From NCBI GenBank assembly GCA_036675035.1, contig JAKFFO010000036.1, positions 1-6,657 of the forward strand: DNA of 6,657 nt, read 5' to 3'. A program made the position numbers and the translations under genes. Positions within the stretch are counted from its first letter, which is position 1. Every line of letters begins with the position of its first letter. The notes beneath the pieces are model-generated. The model had not been told where the DNA came from and ran no database searches. It saw nothing but the letters and a program-made list of their open reading frames with translations. Of the stretch, positions 1 through 6,527 are shown one piece after another. Source of the stretch: MESE01 sp036675035 (GTDB lineage Bacteria; Pseudomonadota; Gammaproteobacteria; Burkholderiales; Burkholderiaceae_D).

Positions 1-459
1 GACAACTTCACGAGCAGCGTATTTCTTCACAAACCGCGCGGCGGCAAACTGTATTTCGGACCGCTATGGGATTTCGACCTGAGCGCAGGCAATATCAACT
101 ATAACGGCAGCGAAAGCCCTGTCGGCTGGTATATCCGCGAATCGGAATGGCATCGGCCGTTGTTTGCAAATTCGAACTTCGGTGAACGCGTGTTTGCAAA
201 ATGGTGTGCGCTTCAGCGTGACGGCGTCATCGCTGGTCTGCCAACGCAAGTCGACACGATTGCGGCAGCACTTGAACCGGCCGCAGTCGCAAGAAATTTT
301 GAGCGATGGAAAATCCTGGGCACGAATGTCGGACTGAATTACTTTGTCGGTAATACGCACCAGGAAGAACTCGACTATCTGAAAACATGGCTGACTACGC
401 GGGCTGCTTGGATGAATACAGAATTCGCACGCGAATTCGGCGCGTGCCCCGCAAGCTGA
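1..459 (+). CDS. CotH kinase family protein, C-terminal fragment
   Basis: The reading frame is open from base 1 to a TGA stop, giving 152 residues of a protein whose start lies left of the window. Early in the fragment are F-L-H-K-P (8-12), G-G-K-L-Y-F-G-P-L-W-D-F-D (14-26) and then L-S-A-G-N (27-31). This G-P-x-W-D-F-D signature is the conserved metal-binding end of the CotH kinase fold (the spore-coat CotH family, an atypical protein kinase fold). The remainder is an alpha-helical tail ending in E-L-D-Y-L-K-T-W-L-T-T-R-A-A-W-M, which is typical of the C-terminus of bacterial CotH-like proteins, where a helix with 'Wl..R..wm' closes the domain. In bacteria outside the Bacilli these proteins are often secreted or surface-associated and their substrates are mostly unknown. 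No signal peptide can be judged because the N-terminus is missing. Family assignment is fairly secure; the biological role is not. Confidence 0.85.
   Translation, partial: DNFTSSVFLHKPRGGKLYFGPLWDFDLSAGNINYNGSESPVGWYIRESEWHRPLFANSNFGERVFAKWCALQRDGVIAGLPTQVDTIAAALEPAAVARNFERWKILGTNVGLNYFVGNTHQEELDYLKTWLTTRAAWMNTEFAREFGACPAS
421..447. repeat. Two overlapping inverted repeats at the 3' end of the CotH-like gene
   Basis: GAATTCGC (421-428) and GCGAATTC (431-438) form a perfect 8-bp inverted repeat with a 2-base centre. GCACGCG (427-433) and CGCGTGC (441-447) form a second perfect 7-bp inverted repeat with a 7-base loop. The two share bases and cannot fold at the same time. They lie inside the last codons of the gene. 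There is no following T-run, so this is not a standard intrinsic terminator. It may be chance arising from the E-F-A-R-E-F codons. Confidence 0.45.
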
Positions 460-628
460 TGCCGGCAAAGCATCGGCAACCGAAGCGGGCCTGAACCGTG
501 CCATCCTGCACGGAGGAACGCCGGATATTTACAGGCCTGCCAATTGCGCACGGCAGCGCCATCAACTGGTCCCGTTGCGGCGGACTTTCCACACGCGCGA
601 CGGGCCCCTCTTAAAAAGACGTTTCAAT

Positions 629-659
629 AAAAAAACCCGCAGCCTTGCGGTTGCGGGTT
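629..659 (-). terminator. Rho-independent terminator, minus strand
   Basis: Read on the minus strand, AACCCGCA (659-652) and TGCGGGTT (641-634) form a perfect 8-bp GC-rich stem with a 10-base loop. It is followed directly by a run of T (the plus-strand A run 629-635). On the plus strand the stem is followed by AAATCC, with no T-run, so it does not serve the CotH-like gene. Its orientation implies that something is transcribed leftwards from the 660-1000 region. Confidence 0.8.
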
Positions 660-712
660 AAATCCATCCTTTGGGAGGGTGGAGGAGACAACTGAACTAT
701 AGCGTTCCAGAC
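629..712 (-). ncRNA. Candidate small RNA with anti-Shine-Dalgarno motif
   Basis: Moving leftwards on the minus strand, three elements line up within about 80 nt. First is a small hairpin: CTGGAAC (709-703) pairs with GTTCAG (697-692) with one bulged G and the loop GCTATA. Next is the C/U-rich stretch TCTCCTCCACCCTCCC (688-673), complementary to Shine-Dalgarno sequences and similar to the CCUCCU core of the 16S rRNA tail. Then comes the terminator at 659-629. Hairpin, open C/U-rich stretch, terminator is the layout of sRNAs that bind ribosome-binding sites, such as the CcsR/'cuckoo' RNAs of alphaproteobacteria with CUCCUCCC loops. The part CCCTCC may fold weakly onto the adjacent GGATGG, leaving TCTCCTCC exposed. 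The 5' end is a guess, since I see no clear promoter. The RNA could also be longer, or be the 3' end of an unrecognised leftward transcript. Confidence 0.35.
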
Positions 713-1005
713 GCCAAATGTATGCTTTCCAATCGTGATACCTGATATGCGCGCGGCTGATAACCAGCTGGCTGGTGCTGGCCCGGTTCAAATCTGTAGG
801 TAATCGTACTGCGTGTCCGGTGCCGTTTTCGCATTGCGCCGCCATAGCTGCTGCTAGCCCCAAGGCGGCGACCACACACGAAATATCGATACTTCAAACA
901 CCTACTTTCCTACCTCTATTGCGCTATTTCGCAGAAACTGTGGGAGGTCGCAAGCGTATGTAATTGTTAATATTTTCAAAACAGTCTGATTTCGACGCCG
1001 ATACC

Positions 1006-1030
1006 ATTCAATAGTTCAGTACATTTGAAT
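1006..1030. promoter_or_regulatory. Inverted repeat, possible operator upstream of the monooxygenase gene
   Basis: ATTCAA (1006-1011) and TTGAAT (1025-1030) are exact inverted copies separated by 13 bases, in the AT-rich segment about 170-195 bases upstream of the monooxygenase start. Half-sites of this size and spacing suit a dimeric regulator. A pair of 6-bp arms is also easily found by chance, and no regulator gene is visible nearby. Confidence 0.2.
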
Positions 1031-1201
1031 CACTGGCGTACCTGATTGCCGACCTCCGCCCTACCACCGAAACTTGATACCATGTTGCGCAATCGCCAGA
1101 CTTTATCGTGCAAATGCCTTAACGCAATTTTCCTTTAAAAACCTTCATCTGCGTTTCGGGCGGTGCCGAGCGCCCCAACACTACCAAAAGAAAAACACCT
1201 C

Positions 1202-2716
1202 ATGAATAGCGTATCGCAGGTTCCATCGCCCGCTTTTGCAGCCTTGACGCCGGACGTCGAAGTCACGGTGATCGGAAGCGGTTTTTCCGGCCTCGGTATG
1301 GCAATCAAGCTAAAGGAAGCGGGCATGCACGCGTTCGTCATTCTTGAAAAGGCCGCACAGCCCGGCGGAACCTGGCGCGAAAACACCTACCCGGGATGCG
1401 CCTGCGACGTGCCGTCGCACATGTATTCGTTTTCGTATGAGCGTAATCCTGACTGGAGCCGCGCCTATTCAAGCCAGTTGGAGATCTTCGAATACCTGAA
1501 AGCATGCGTTGAAAAATATGCGCTGGCGCCGCACCTCCGTTACGGCACCGAAGTGCACGAAGCGATTTATGATGACGCGAACCGGTTCTGGACCGTACGC
1601 AGCACGGACGGCAATGCATTCACCACGCGCGTGATCGTGTCGGCGATGGGCGCGCTGCATCGGCCGCATATGCCGGATTTGCCGGGACTGGCGCAATTCA
1701 AGGGAACCGCCTTTCATTCAGCCGAATGGAATCACGGGTTCGATCTCGCCGGGAAGCGCGTCGCGGTGATCGGCACCGGCGCCAGCGCAATCCAGTTCAT
1801 TCCGGAGATCGCGGTCAAGCTTGACCGGCTTGTGCTGTTCCAGCGCACGCCGGCCTGGGTGCTGCCGCGCATGGACCGCCCGATCGGAAAATTCGAACGC
1901 TCGGTTTATCGCCATGTTCCAGGTGCAATCGGCCTGTCGCGCAATATCGTTTACTGGAAACAGGAAATCAGGGGGCTTGCGTTCGTGAACCCCAAATTGA
2001 TGCGCTTCGCCGAAAAATTCGCCCGCAAGCATCTGGCGAACCAGATTGCCGACCAGCGATTGCGCGATAAGCTGACGCCGAGCTATACGATCGGCTGCAA
2101 GCGGATTCTGATGTCGAACAATTATTACCCAGCGTTGTGCCGTGCCAATGTCGATGTGGTAACCGATGCGATTGCGCAGGTGAAGGAACACAGCATCGTA
2201 ACGTGCGCCGGCGACGAGTATCCGGTCGATGCCATCATCTACGGCACGGGCTTCCGCGTCACCGATCTGCCGGGCCCGGTACGTTTCGTCGGGTCCGAGG
2301 GTGTCGAGCTGCACCATGCGTGGCGCGACGCACCGGAAGCCTATCTCGGCCTGACCACGGCCGGATTCCCCAATCTGTTCATGCTGCTGGGACCCAATAC
2401 GGGACTGGGGCACAATTCCGTGGTATTCATGGCGGAACAGCAAATCAGCTATGTGATGAAATGCCTGCGCATCCTGCGCGAACGAAAGCTGGCATCGATC
2501 GAGGTCCGGCCCGAAGTACAGGCGAGGTTCAACCACGTGATTCAGGCTCGCTTGCAAGACACGGTATGGGCGTCCGGTTGCAAGAGCTGGTATCAGAATG
2601 CGAATGGAAAAAACGTCACTCTCTGGCCAGGATTTACTTTTCAGTACTGGTACAGGACGAGGAAAGTCCGGCTCGGCGATTATCGTTTCGAACAAGGAAG
2701 CGATGCGCGTGGCTGA
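1202..2716 (+). CDS. Class B flavin-containing monooxygenase, Baeyer-Villiger type
   Basis: This encodes 504 residues, normal for a single-domain Baeyer-Villiger/flavin-containing monooxygenase. Such enzymes use FAD, NADPH and O2 to insert oxygen next to a ketone or oxidise a heteroatom; the substrate here is unknown. Visible motifs are the FAD Rossmann site G-S-G-F-S-G (25-30) with E49 ending the second strand, G-G-T-W (55-58), Y-P-G-C-A-C-D (63-69), the fingerprint F-x-G-x3-H-x3-W (166-176), the NADPH Rossmann site G-T-G-A-S-A (191-196), F-Q-R-T-P-A-W-V-L-P-R (213-223) and Y-G-T-G-F (347-351). The fingerprint is followed by N177 rather than the usual P or D. The ATG at 1202 is preferred because the Rossmann strand begins about 20 residues later, as in relatives. 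An in-frame GTG at 1163 would add 13 residues. Neither start has a strong ribosome-binding site; AAAAGAAAAA lies just before the ATG. An exporter gene follows in the same direction. It is presumably a soluble cytoplasmic enzyme. Confidence 0.9.
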   Translation: MNSVSQVPSPAFAALTPDVEVTVIGSGFSGLGMAIKLKEAGMHAFVILEKAAQPGGTWRENTYPGCACDVPSHMYSFSYERNPDWSRAYSSQLEIFEYLKACVEKYALAPHLRYGTEVHEAIYDDANRFWTVRSTDGNAFTTRVIVSAMGALHRPHMPDLPGLAQFKGTAFHSAEWNHGFDLAGKRVAVIGTGASAIQFIPEIAVKLDRLVLFQRTPAWVLPRMDRPIGKFERSVYRHVPGAIGLSRNIVYWKQEIRGLAFVNPKLMRFAEKFARKHLANQIADQRLRDKLTPSYTIGCKRILMSNNYYPALCRANVDVVTDAIAQVKEHSIVTCAGDEYPVDAIIYGTGFRVTDLPGPVRFVGSEGVELHHAWRDAPEAYLGLTTAGFPNLFMLLGPNTGLGHNSVVFMAEQQISYVMKCLRILRERKLASIEVRPEVQARFNHVIQARLQDTVWASGCKSWYQNANGKNVTLWPGFTFQYWYRTRKVRLGDYRFEQGSDARG

Positions 2717-2865
2717 AAATTACATCGCCGCTCCGGCGGACACGATACCGAACAACGTCAACCCCGCGATGCCGGGTCCGGAATCCGGTCCTGTCGTCCC
2801 GTACCGATCAACGAAGGTTTCCGCATGCAGATTCGAAAAACCTGCCGGGCCATTTTCCTGTTCCC

Positions 2866-3786
2866 ATGAAGCCGACTGACTCCACCGCAGCGCCCGCGCT
2901 TGCAACTTCCTCGCCGCATCAGGCAGGCCGATTCGATACGCTGCTGGCCTGGTACTTCGTGATCGTCTGGGGCTCCGGTTATCTTGCGAGCAAAACCGGC
3001 ATGCTGTATGCGGCACCGTTTACCTTTCTTTCGCTGCGCTATATTTTCGGCGTGCTCTGCCTGATTCCATGGATCCTGATCACGCGCCCGCAATGGCCTG
3101 CAAACGGCGGCCAGTTTTTTCATGTTTGCATCGCGGGCCTGCTGATGCACGGGATCAATCTGAGCGGCAGCCATCATGCGCAATATCTCGGCATGTCGGC
3201 CGGCATCACCGCGCTGATCCTGGCAACACAGCCATTGATAACCGCATTGATCGCACATCGCTTGATGGGTGAGCGGCTGGCGGCCGTGCAGTGGCTGGGC
3301 GTGACGCTGGGCCTGGCCGGCGTGATGCTGGTGGTGTGGCACAAGGTCGACGTGCAGGCAGTCACGATCGCCAGCCTGGTTGCGGTCGCAATTTCATTGG
3401 CAGCGATCACGGCCGGCACCCTGTACCAACGGGTTTTCCTGAAAACCGTCGATTTGCGCAGTGCTGCGCTGATCCAGTTCGTCGTGTCGCTGATGCTGCT
3501 GGTGCCGCTGGCATGGACCCAGGAGGGATTCGTGATCGAATGGAGCTGGCCGCTGGTTGCGTCGATCGTGTTCCTGGTGCTGTTCGCATCGATTTTTGCA
3601 GTGAACGCACTGCATACCTTGATGCGGCGCGGACATGCAACCAAGGTCACCAGTCTTTTCTTCCTGACGCCGATCGTCGCTGTTTTGCTCGAATGGGGCA
3701 TGTTCGACGTGATGCCGACCTGGCTCAGCGTGGTCGGCATTGCGGTCACCTGTTCCGGCGTGGCGCTGGTGGCGCGGCGCGGCTAA
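2866..3786 (+). CDS. EamA/DMT-family transporter
   Basis: This 306-residue protein has the size and layout of a ten-helix drug/metabolite transporter with two EamA repeats. The first helix (about 25-43) carries W-G-S-G (35-38), the place where EamA proteins have 'WGs.f'. Helices follow near 50-72, 85-103, 105-125, 132-152, 157-178, 190-208, 218-243 and, with a charged R-R-G-H-A-T-K turn between, two more to the C-terminus. The end of repeat one, L-M-G-E-R (the 'l.gErl' turn), is also typical. The family mostly exports small metabolites or amino acids at the inner membrane; the substrate is not readable from sequence. The frame is open far upstream, but that stretch overlaps the monooxygenase gene in another frame. 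ATG 2866 fits because a short hydrophilic N-terminus precedes helix one; it has no clear ribosome-binding site. The 149-bp gap from the monooxygenase contains nothing recognisable. It ends 19 bp from the convergent transporter gene. Confidence 0.88.
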   Translation: MKPTDSTAAPALATSSPHQAGRFDTLLAWYFVIVWGSGYLASKTGMLYAAPFTFLSLRYIFGVLCLIPWILITRPQWPANGGQFFHVCIAGLLMHGINLSGSHHAQYLGMSAGITALILATQPLITALIAHRLMGERLAAVQWLGVTLGLAGVMLVVWHKVDVQAVTIASLVAVAISLAAITAGTLYQRVFLKTVDLRSAALIQFVVSLMLLVPLAWTQEGFVIEWSWPLVASIVFLVLFASIFAVNALHTLMRRGHATKVTSLFFLTPIVAVLLEWGMFDVMPTWLSVVGIAVTCSGVALVARRG

Positions 3787-3805
3787 GAACCTACAGCGAT
3801 AAACT

Positions 3806-6292
3806 TTAAGATGCCGCCGGACGCGGCTCGGCGTCCGGATAGTCGGGCTTCGGCGGTTCGGACTTCGGCCGATCGCGATGCGCAGCTTCCCCGTGCTGCT
3901 GTTCCACTTCCGCCATCAGCTCGTCGGCAATAACCTGCAACAGTTTCAGATCCCGGCCGCCGAGCGAGCGCGGCCTTCGATCCATGATGCAAAGCGAACC
4001 GATCACCTGGTCCGACGCAGTCCGAAGCGGCACACCTGCATAGAACCGAATGCCGTGATCGCGAAGAAATGCGTTTCCGGCGAAGCGCGGATCGCGCATC
4101 GTGTCCTCGACCACCAGCGGAGCAGCACCGGCAACCACATGGCCGCAGACCGAACTTTCTCTTTCTCCCTGCCGGCTCTTTTCCTGTTCATCCGGCAGTC
4201 CCGACGCGCCTTTCCAAAGCTGCCGCTGTTCATCGATCAGCGAAACAAGCGCAATCGGCACCTCGAATGCGCCCGCCACTTTGTGCGCCACCTGATCGAA
4301 TCGTTCGCGATGTCTTGCATCGAGCGCACCACTGCTATATAGCGCATCGAGCCGCTCTTCTTCTTGCGTCGGAATCGGCGGCGGCACCATCGCCGGCATA
4401 TCGGCCTGCCCCGCCATTTCTTCGGTATGAGACACCGCGTCCGTGATGGTGGATACCGCTGCATCGGCGCCGACGGACGATGCCAAATCGTCCAGCGGTG
4501 CGGTATCCGGCGCCAGATTCCATACGCCCAGCACAATTTTCAAGTGCGGCGCACGGCGCTTCAGGCGCCGGCAAACGAAGCGCGCATAAGTTTGCGGCGA
4601 CCGATTCAGATATGAAATGCAAACCAGCTCGACGCCGACCAGGTCGAGGTTGCCGATACGGTCGAGACTGACCGCCGAGGCCGGAATCGTGCGCACATCG
4701 ATGCCGCGGCTTTCCAGTCCGTGCGCGACCATTGCCGCGGCCACACCGTCAAGCTCCCCGCGTCCGGAGATGCATAACACCAGTCCGCCATGCCAGCGGC
4801 CTGCGGCAGCCTGATCCGATTCGCCGTCCGCCTTGCCGCCAGTTTCCCGCAGGTCGCTTATCACCGCCTGCATGCCGTCCGAGATTTTCTTTCGCTCCTC
4901 GGTCGCCGCGCTCCGGTCAAGTTCGCTCTCGGCCAATCGCAGGGTTGCCAGGCCCACGCTATCGTAAAACTGCAGCAGCGATTGCTGTTGCACCTCCATC
5001 TCGGCAATCTCGATCGCTTCTTCCACATTGCCGGTCAACAGCCGCTGATAAAGCCGTTCCTCCGGTGTCAGCACGGGTTCGCTGCCAAGCAGGACATCGA
5101 GGAATTTAAGCTGCGGCACATATCGGCCCAGCACGACCAGGCAAACCGTGAGCGGAGTCGCCATGATCAGGCCGACCGGCCCCCATAGCAGGGTCCAGAA
5201 AATCGCCGATAGAATCACCGCAACCGGGGTCAGCCCGGTACTCGATCCATATAGCCATGGCTCGATCAGGTTGTTACTGACCAGTTCCAGCGTCAGGACC
5301 AGCGCAAGCGTCCACAGGAACATGCTCCAGCCCGGCTCCACCGCAAACGCCAGCACCAGTGGAAACAGCGCGGCGATGAACGGCCCCAGGTAAGGAATGA
5401 AACGCAGCAGCGTCGCCAGCAACGCCCAAAGAAACGCACCCGGCACGCCGATGAAATAGAGTCCGACTCCGACCGGAATCCCATAGGATGCATTGACCAC
5501 CAGCTGCATCAGCAGATAGCGGCTGACCCGGGCTGCGGCTTCATTGATTCCTTCGGTGGTGCGATGCAGATCGCCGCCGGCCAGCCGGATAAAACGGTCG
5601 CGCAGATCGCTCGGCTGCAGCAGCACGAAAATAATGAATATGATCACGATGCCGGCCGTGCCCAGCGGCCCCACCAGCGGCGAAATCACCGATTGCGCAA
5701 CCTCCATCGGCGTGCCGGGCCCCTTTTCGATCCGGACCGGAAGCGGCTCGCGCTTGCCGTTCCTGGACGCCGCCTTTTTTTTCTGCGACGGCTCGCCTTC
5801 GCCGGTCTTCGATAATTCCTCACCGAGTGCCTGCACCACCTCGGTGGTGCGGTCCAGCGCGCCGCCGCCAGGCGCAAGGGCCCGGATCGAGCGGATTTTT
5901 TCCTGCATGGTTTTCTGGTAGCTGGGCAGGTTGTTGGCTAGATTGACCAGCTGGCTGCCGACCAGAACCGAAATGCCTGCGAGTACCGCGAAAGCGAATG
6001 TCACGACCAGTATCACGGCCGGCACACGTGGAATACGGATCCGGCGCAGCCAGTTAACCAGCGGTGCGAGCAGAAAACTGAACAGGATCGCCAGCGTAAA
6101 CGGAATAAAGATATCGCGGCCGAAATACAGCGTTGCGACCGTCAGCAAGATCAGTACTGCAGTCATTACACCTGCGCCGGCACCGGTTCCGCTCCGAATC
6201 GGCTCGTCGTTTCGGGAATTGGATGGAGACGATGCGACCGGCGCGGCCGGATCGCCCGATGCCGGCTTCGACTGCGGCTCACTTGATGACAT
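3806..6292 (-). CDS. AI-2E family transporter fused to Rossmann-like and GAF domains
   Basis: The protein has 828 residues, more than twice a plain AI-2E/PerM transporter (about 350). Residues 1-40 are a Ser/Pro/Ala-rich disordered N-terminus. Residues 43-400 are the AI-2E transporter domain: helices near 43-57, 61-80 and 90-112, a long polar loop with a K/R-rich patch (170-190), then 210-226 and further helices. It contains R-F-I-P-Y-L-G-P (297-304), N-N-L-I-E-P (340-345) and W-G-P-V-G (370-374), hallmarks of this family. Residues 405-485 are a charged helical linker. Residues 500-616 form an alternating beta/alpha domain resembling B12-binding folds (L-V-L-C-I-S-G-R-G-E-L-D-G, then V-C-I-S-Y, then K-I-V-L-G-V-W). 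Residues 648-798 are a GAF domain with V-C-G-H-V (715-719), D-P-R-F (734-737), the Y-A-G-V-P-L strand (751-756) and G-S-L-C-I-M-D (765-771). A Pro-rich charged tail follows. The ATG at 6292 is preferred, with GAG five bases upstream; an in-frame GTG at 6364 would add 24 low-complexity residues. Members export or exchange small solutes at the inner membrane; the cytoplasmic domains suggest regulation by a ligand or redox cue. Confidence 0.88.
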   Translation of the reverse strand: MSSSEPQSKPASGDPAAPVASSPSNSRNDEPIRSGTGAGAGVMTAVLILLTVATLYFGRDIFIPFTLAILFSFLLAPLVNWLRRIRIPRVPAVILVVTFAFAVLAGISVLVGSQLVNLANNLPSYQKTMQEKIRSIRALAPGGGALDRTTEVVQALGEELSKTGEGEPSQKKKAASRNGKREPLPVRIEKGPGTPMEVAQSVISPLVGPLGTAGIVIIFIIFVLLQPSDLRDRFIRLAGGDLHRTTEGINEAAARVSRYLLMQLVVNASYGIPVGVGLYFIGVPGAFLWALLATLLRFIPYLGPFIAALFPLVLAFAVEPGWSMFLWTLALVLTLELVSNNLIEPWLYGSSTGLTPVAVILSAIFWTLLWGPVGLIMATPLTVCLVVLGRYVPQLKFLDVLLGSEPVLTPEERLYQRLLTGNVEEAIEIAEMEVQQQSLLQFYDSVGLATLRLAESELDRSAATEERKKISDGMQAVISDLRETGGKADGESDQAAAGRWHGGLVLCISGRGELDGVAAAMVAHGLESRGIDVRTIPASAVSLDRIGNLDLVGVELVCISYLNRSPQTYARFVCRRLKRRAPHLKIVLGVWNLAPDTAPLDDLASSVGADAAVSTITDAVSHTEEMAGQADMPAMVPPPIPTQEEERLDALYSSGALDARHRERFDQVAHKVAGAFEVPIALVSLIDEQRQLWKGASGLPDEQEKSRQGERESSVCGHVVAGAAPLVVEDTMRDPRFAGNAFLRDHGIRFYAGVPLRTASDQVIGSLCIMDRRPRSLGGRDLKLLQVIADELMAEVEQQHGEAAHRDRPKSEPPKPDYPDAEPRPAAS

Positions 6293-6527
6293 GGAAGCTC
6301 GCACCGATGATCGAGGCCGGTGAACCGTAGCAGCCGGTTTGGAAGTGGCGGGCGCATGTTCCACCAGCAGTTTCGAATTGCCTGCTTCGGTCCGTCATGC
6401 GGCTGTTCGGGCCGGCATAGTCGAGCGTGGCGGTTTGCGACCCCGCTTTTGAGAAGGCGGCACCGGACACGGCAACGAATGCCTTGATATGGATCAACGG
6501 AAGAATTCCCTTGCAGATCATGTACAT
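6279..6527 (-). CDS. Possible small ORF overlapping the transporter start
   Basis: This is an 82-residue ORF from ATG 6527 to TGA 6279-6281. Its third codon positions are about 70% G or C by my hand count, higher than the other positions, as in real genes of this window. The first 30 residues are fairly hydrophobic (I-L-P-L-I-H-I-K-A-F-V-A-V-S-G-A-A-F), with no clean signal peptidase site. It overlaps the preferred ATG of the transporter gene by 14 bases, an arrangement compatible with translational coupling. I recognise no family. It is also antisense to a plus-strand ORF at its upstream end and its ribosome-binding site is weak (GGAA). It may be spurious. Confidence 0.2.
   Translation of the reverse strand: MYMICKGILPLIHIKAFVAVSGAAFSKAGSQTATLDYAGPNSRMTDRSRQFETAGGTCARHFQTGCYGSPASIIGASFHVIK

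Larger units (their letters stand above)
460..1201. other. 740-bp region without a convincing protein gene
   Basis: Bases 460-628 show no coding pattern on either strand. Bases 629-715 hold a minus-strand terminator and a candidate small RNA, listed separately. Bases 716-960 contain several overlapping short ORFs on both strands with mixed codon use and no recognisable motif. One minus-strand ORF (624-875) reads straight through the terminator stem and stops in its U-tract, so it is unlikely to be real. Bases 960-1160 are visibly more AT-rich and probably hold the promoter region of the monooxygenase gene. I found no -35/-10 pair there that I would defend. Short palindromes there include TTGCGCAA (1085-1092) and an ATTCAA/TTGAAT inverted repeat (1006-1030). 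Confidence 0.5.

Noticed and set aside
763..776. ACCAGC/GCTGGT inverted repeat
   Set aside because: A 2-base centre cannot form a hairpin loop and the arms are short; likely chance.
624..875. Minus-strand ORF of 83 codons in the left intergenic region
   Set aside because: It reads through the terminator stem and ends in its U-tract, has mixed codon use and matches nothing I recognise.
775..963. Plus-strand ORF of 62 codons
   Set aside because: It has a GTG start without a ribosome-binding site, no motif and no coding-type third-position bias.
1074..1107. TTGATA with a downstream TTTATC as a sigma-70 promoter
   Set aside because: The spacer is about 22 bases, too long, and no better -10 lies at 16-18 bases.
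1718..2695. Minus-strand ORF of 325 codons opposite the monooxygenase gene
   Set aside because: It is fully antisense to a gene with clear FAD and NADPH motifs. Its composition is what a high-GC3 gene yields on the opposite strand, and it shows no domain.
2137..2865. In-frame upstream extension of the EamA transporter to 549 residues
   Set aside because: It overlaps the C-terminal third of the monooxygenase in another frame, is rich in Arg/His/Cys typical of shadow frames, and EamA proteins are normally about 300 residues.
3878..4342. Plus-strand ORFs opposite the GAF region of the transporter gene
   Set aside because: They are shadows of a gene with clear domains; no independent motif.
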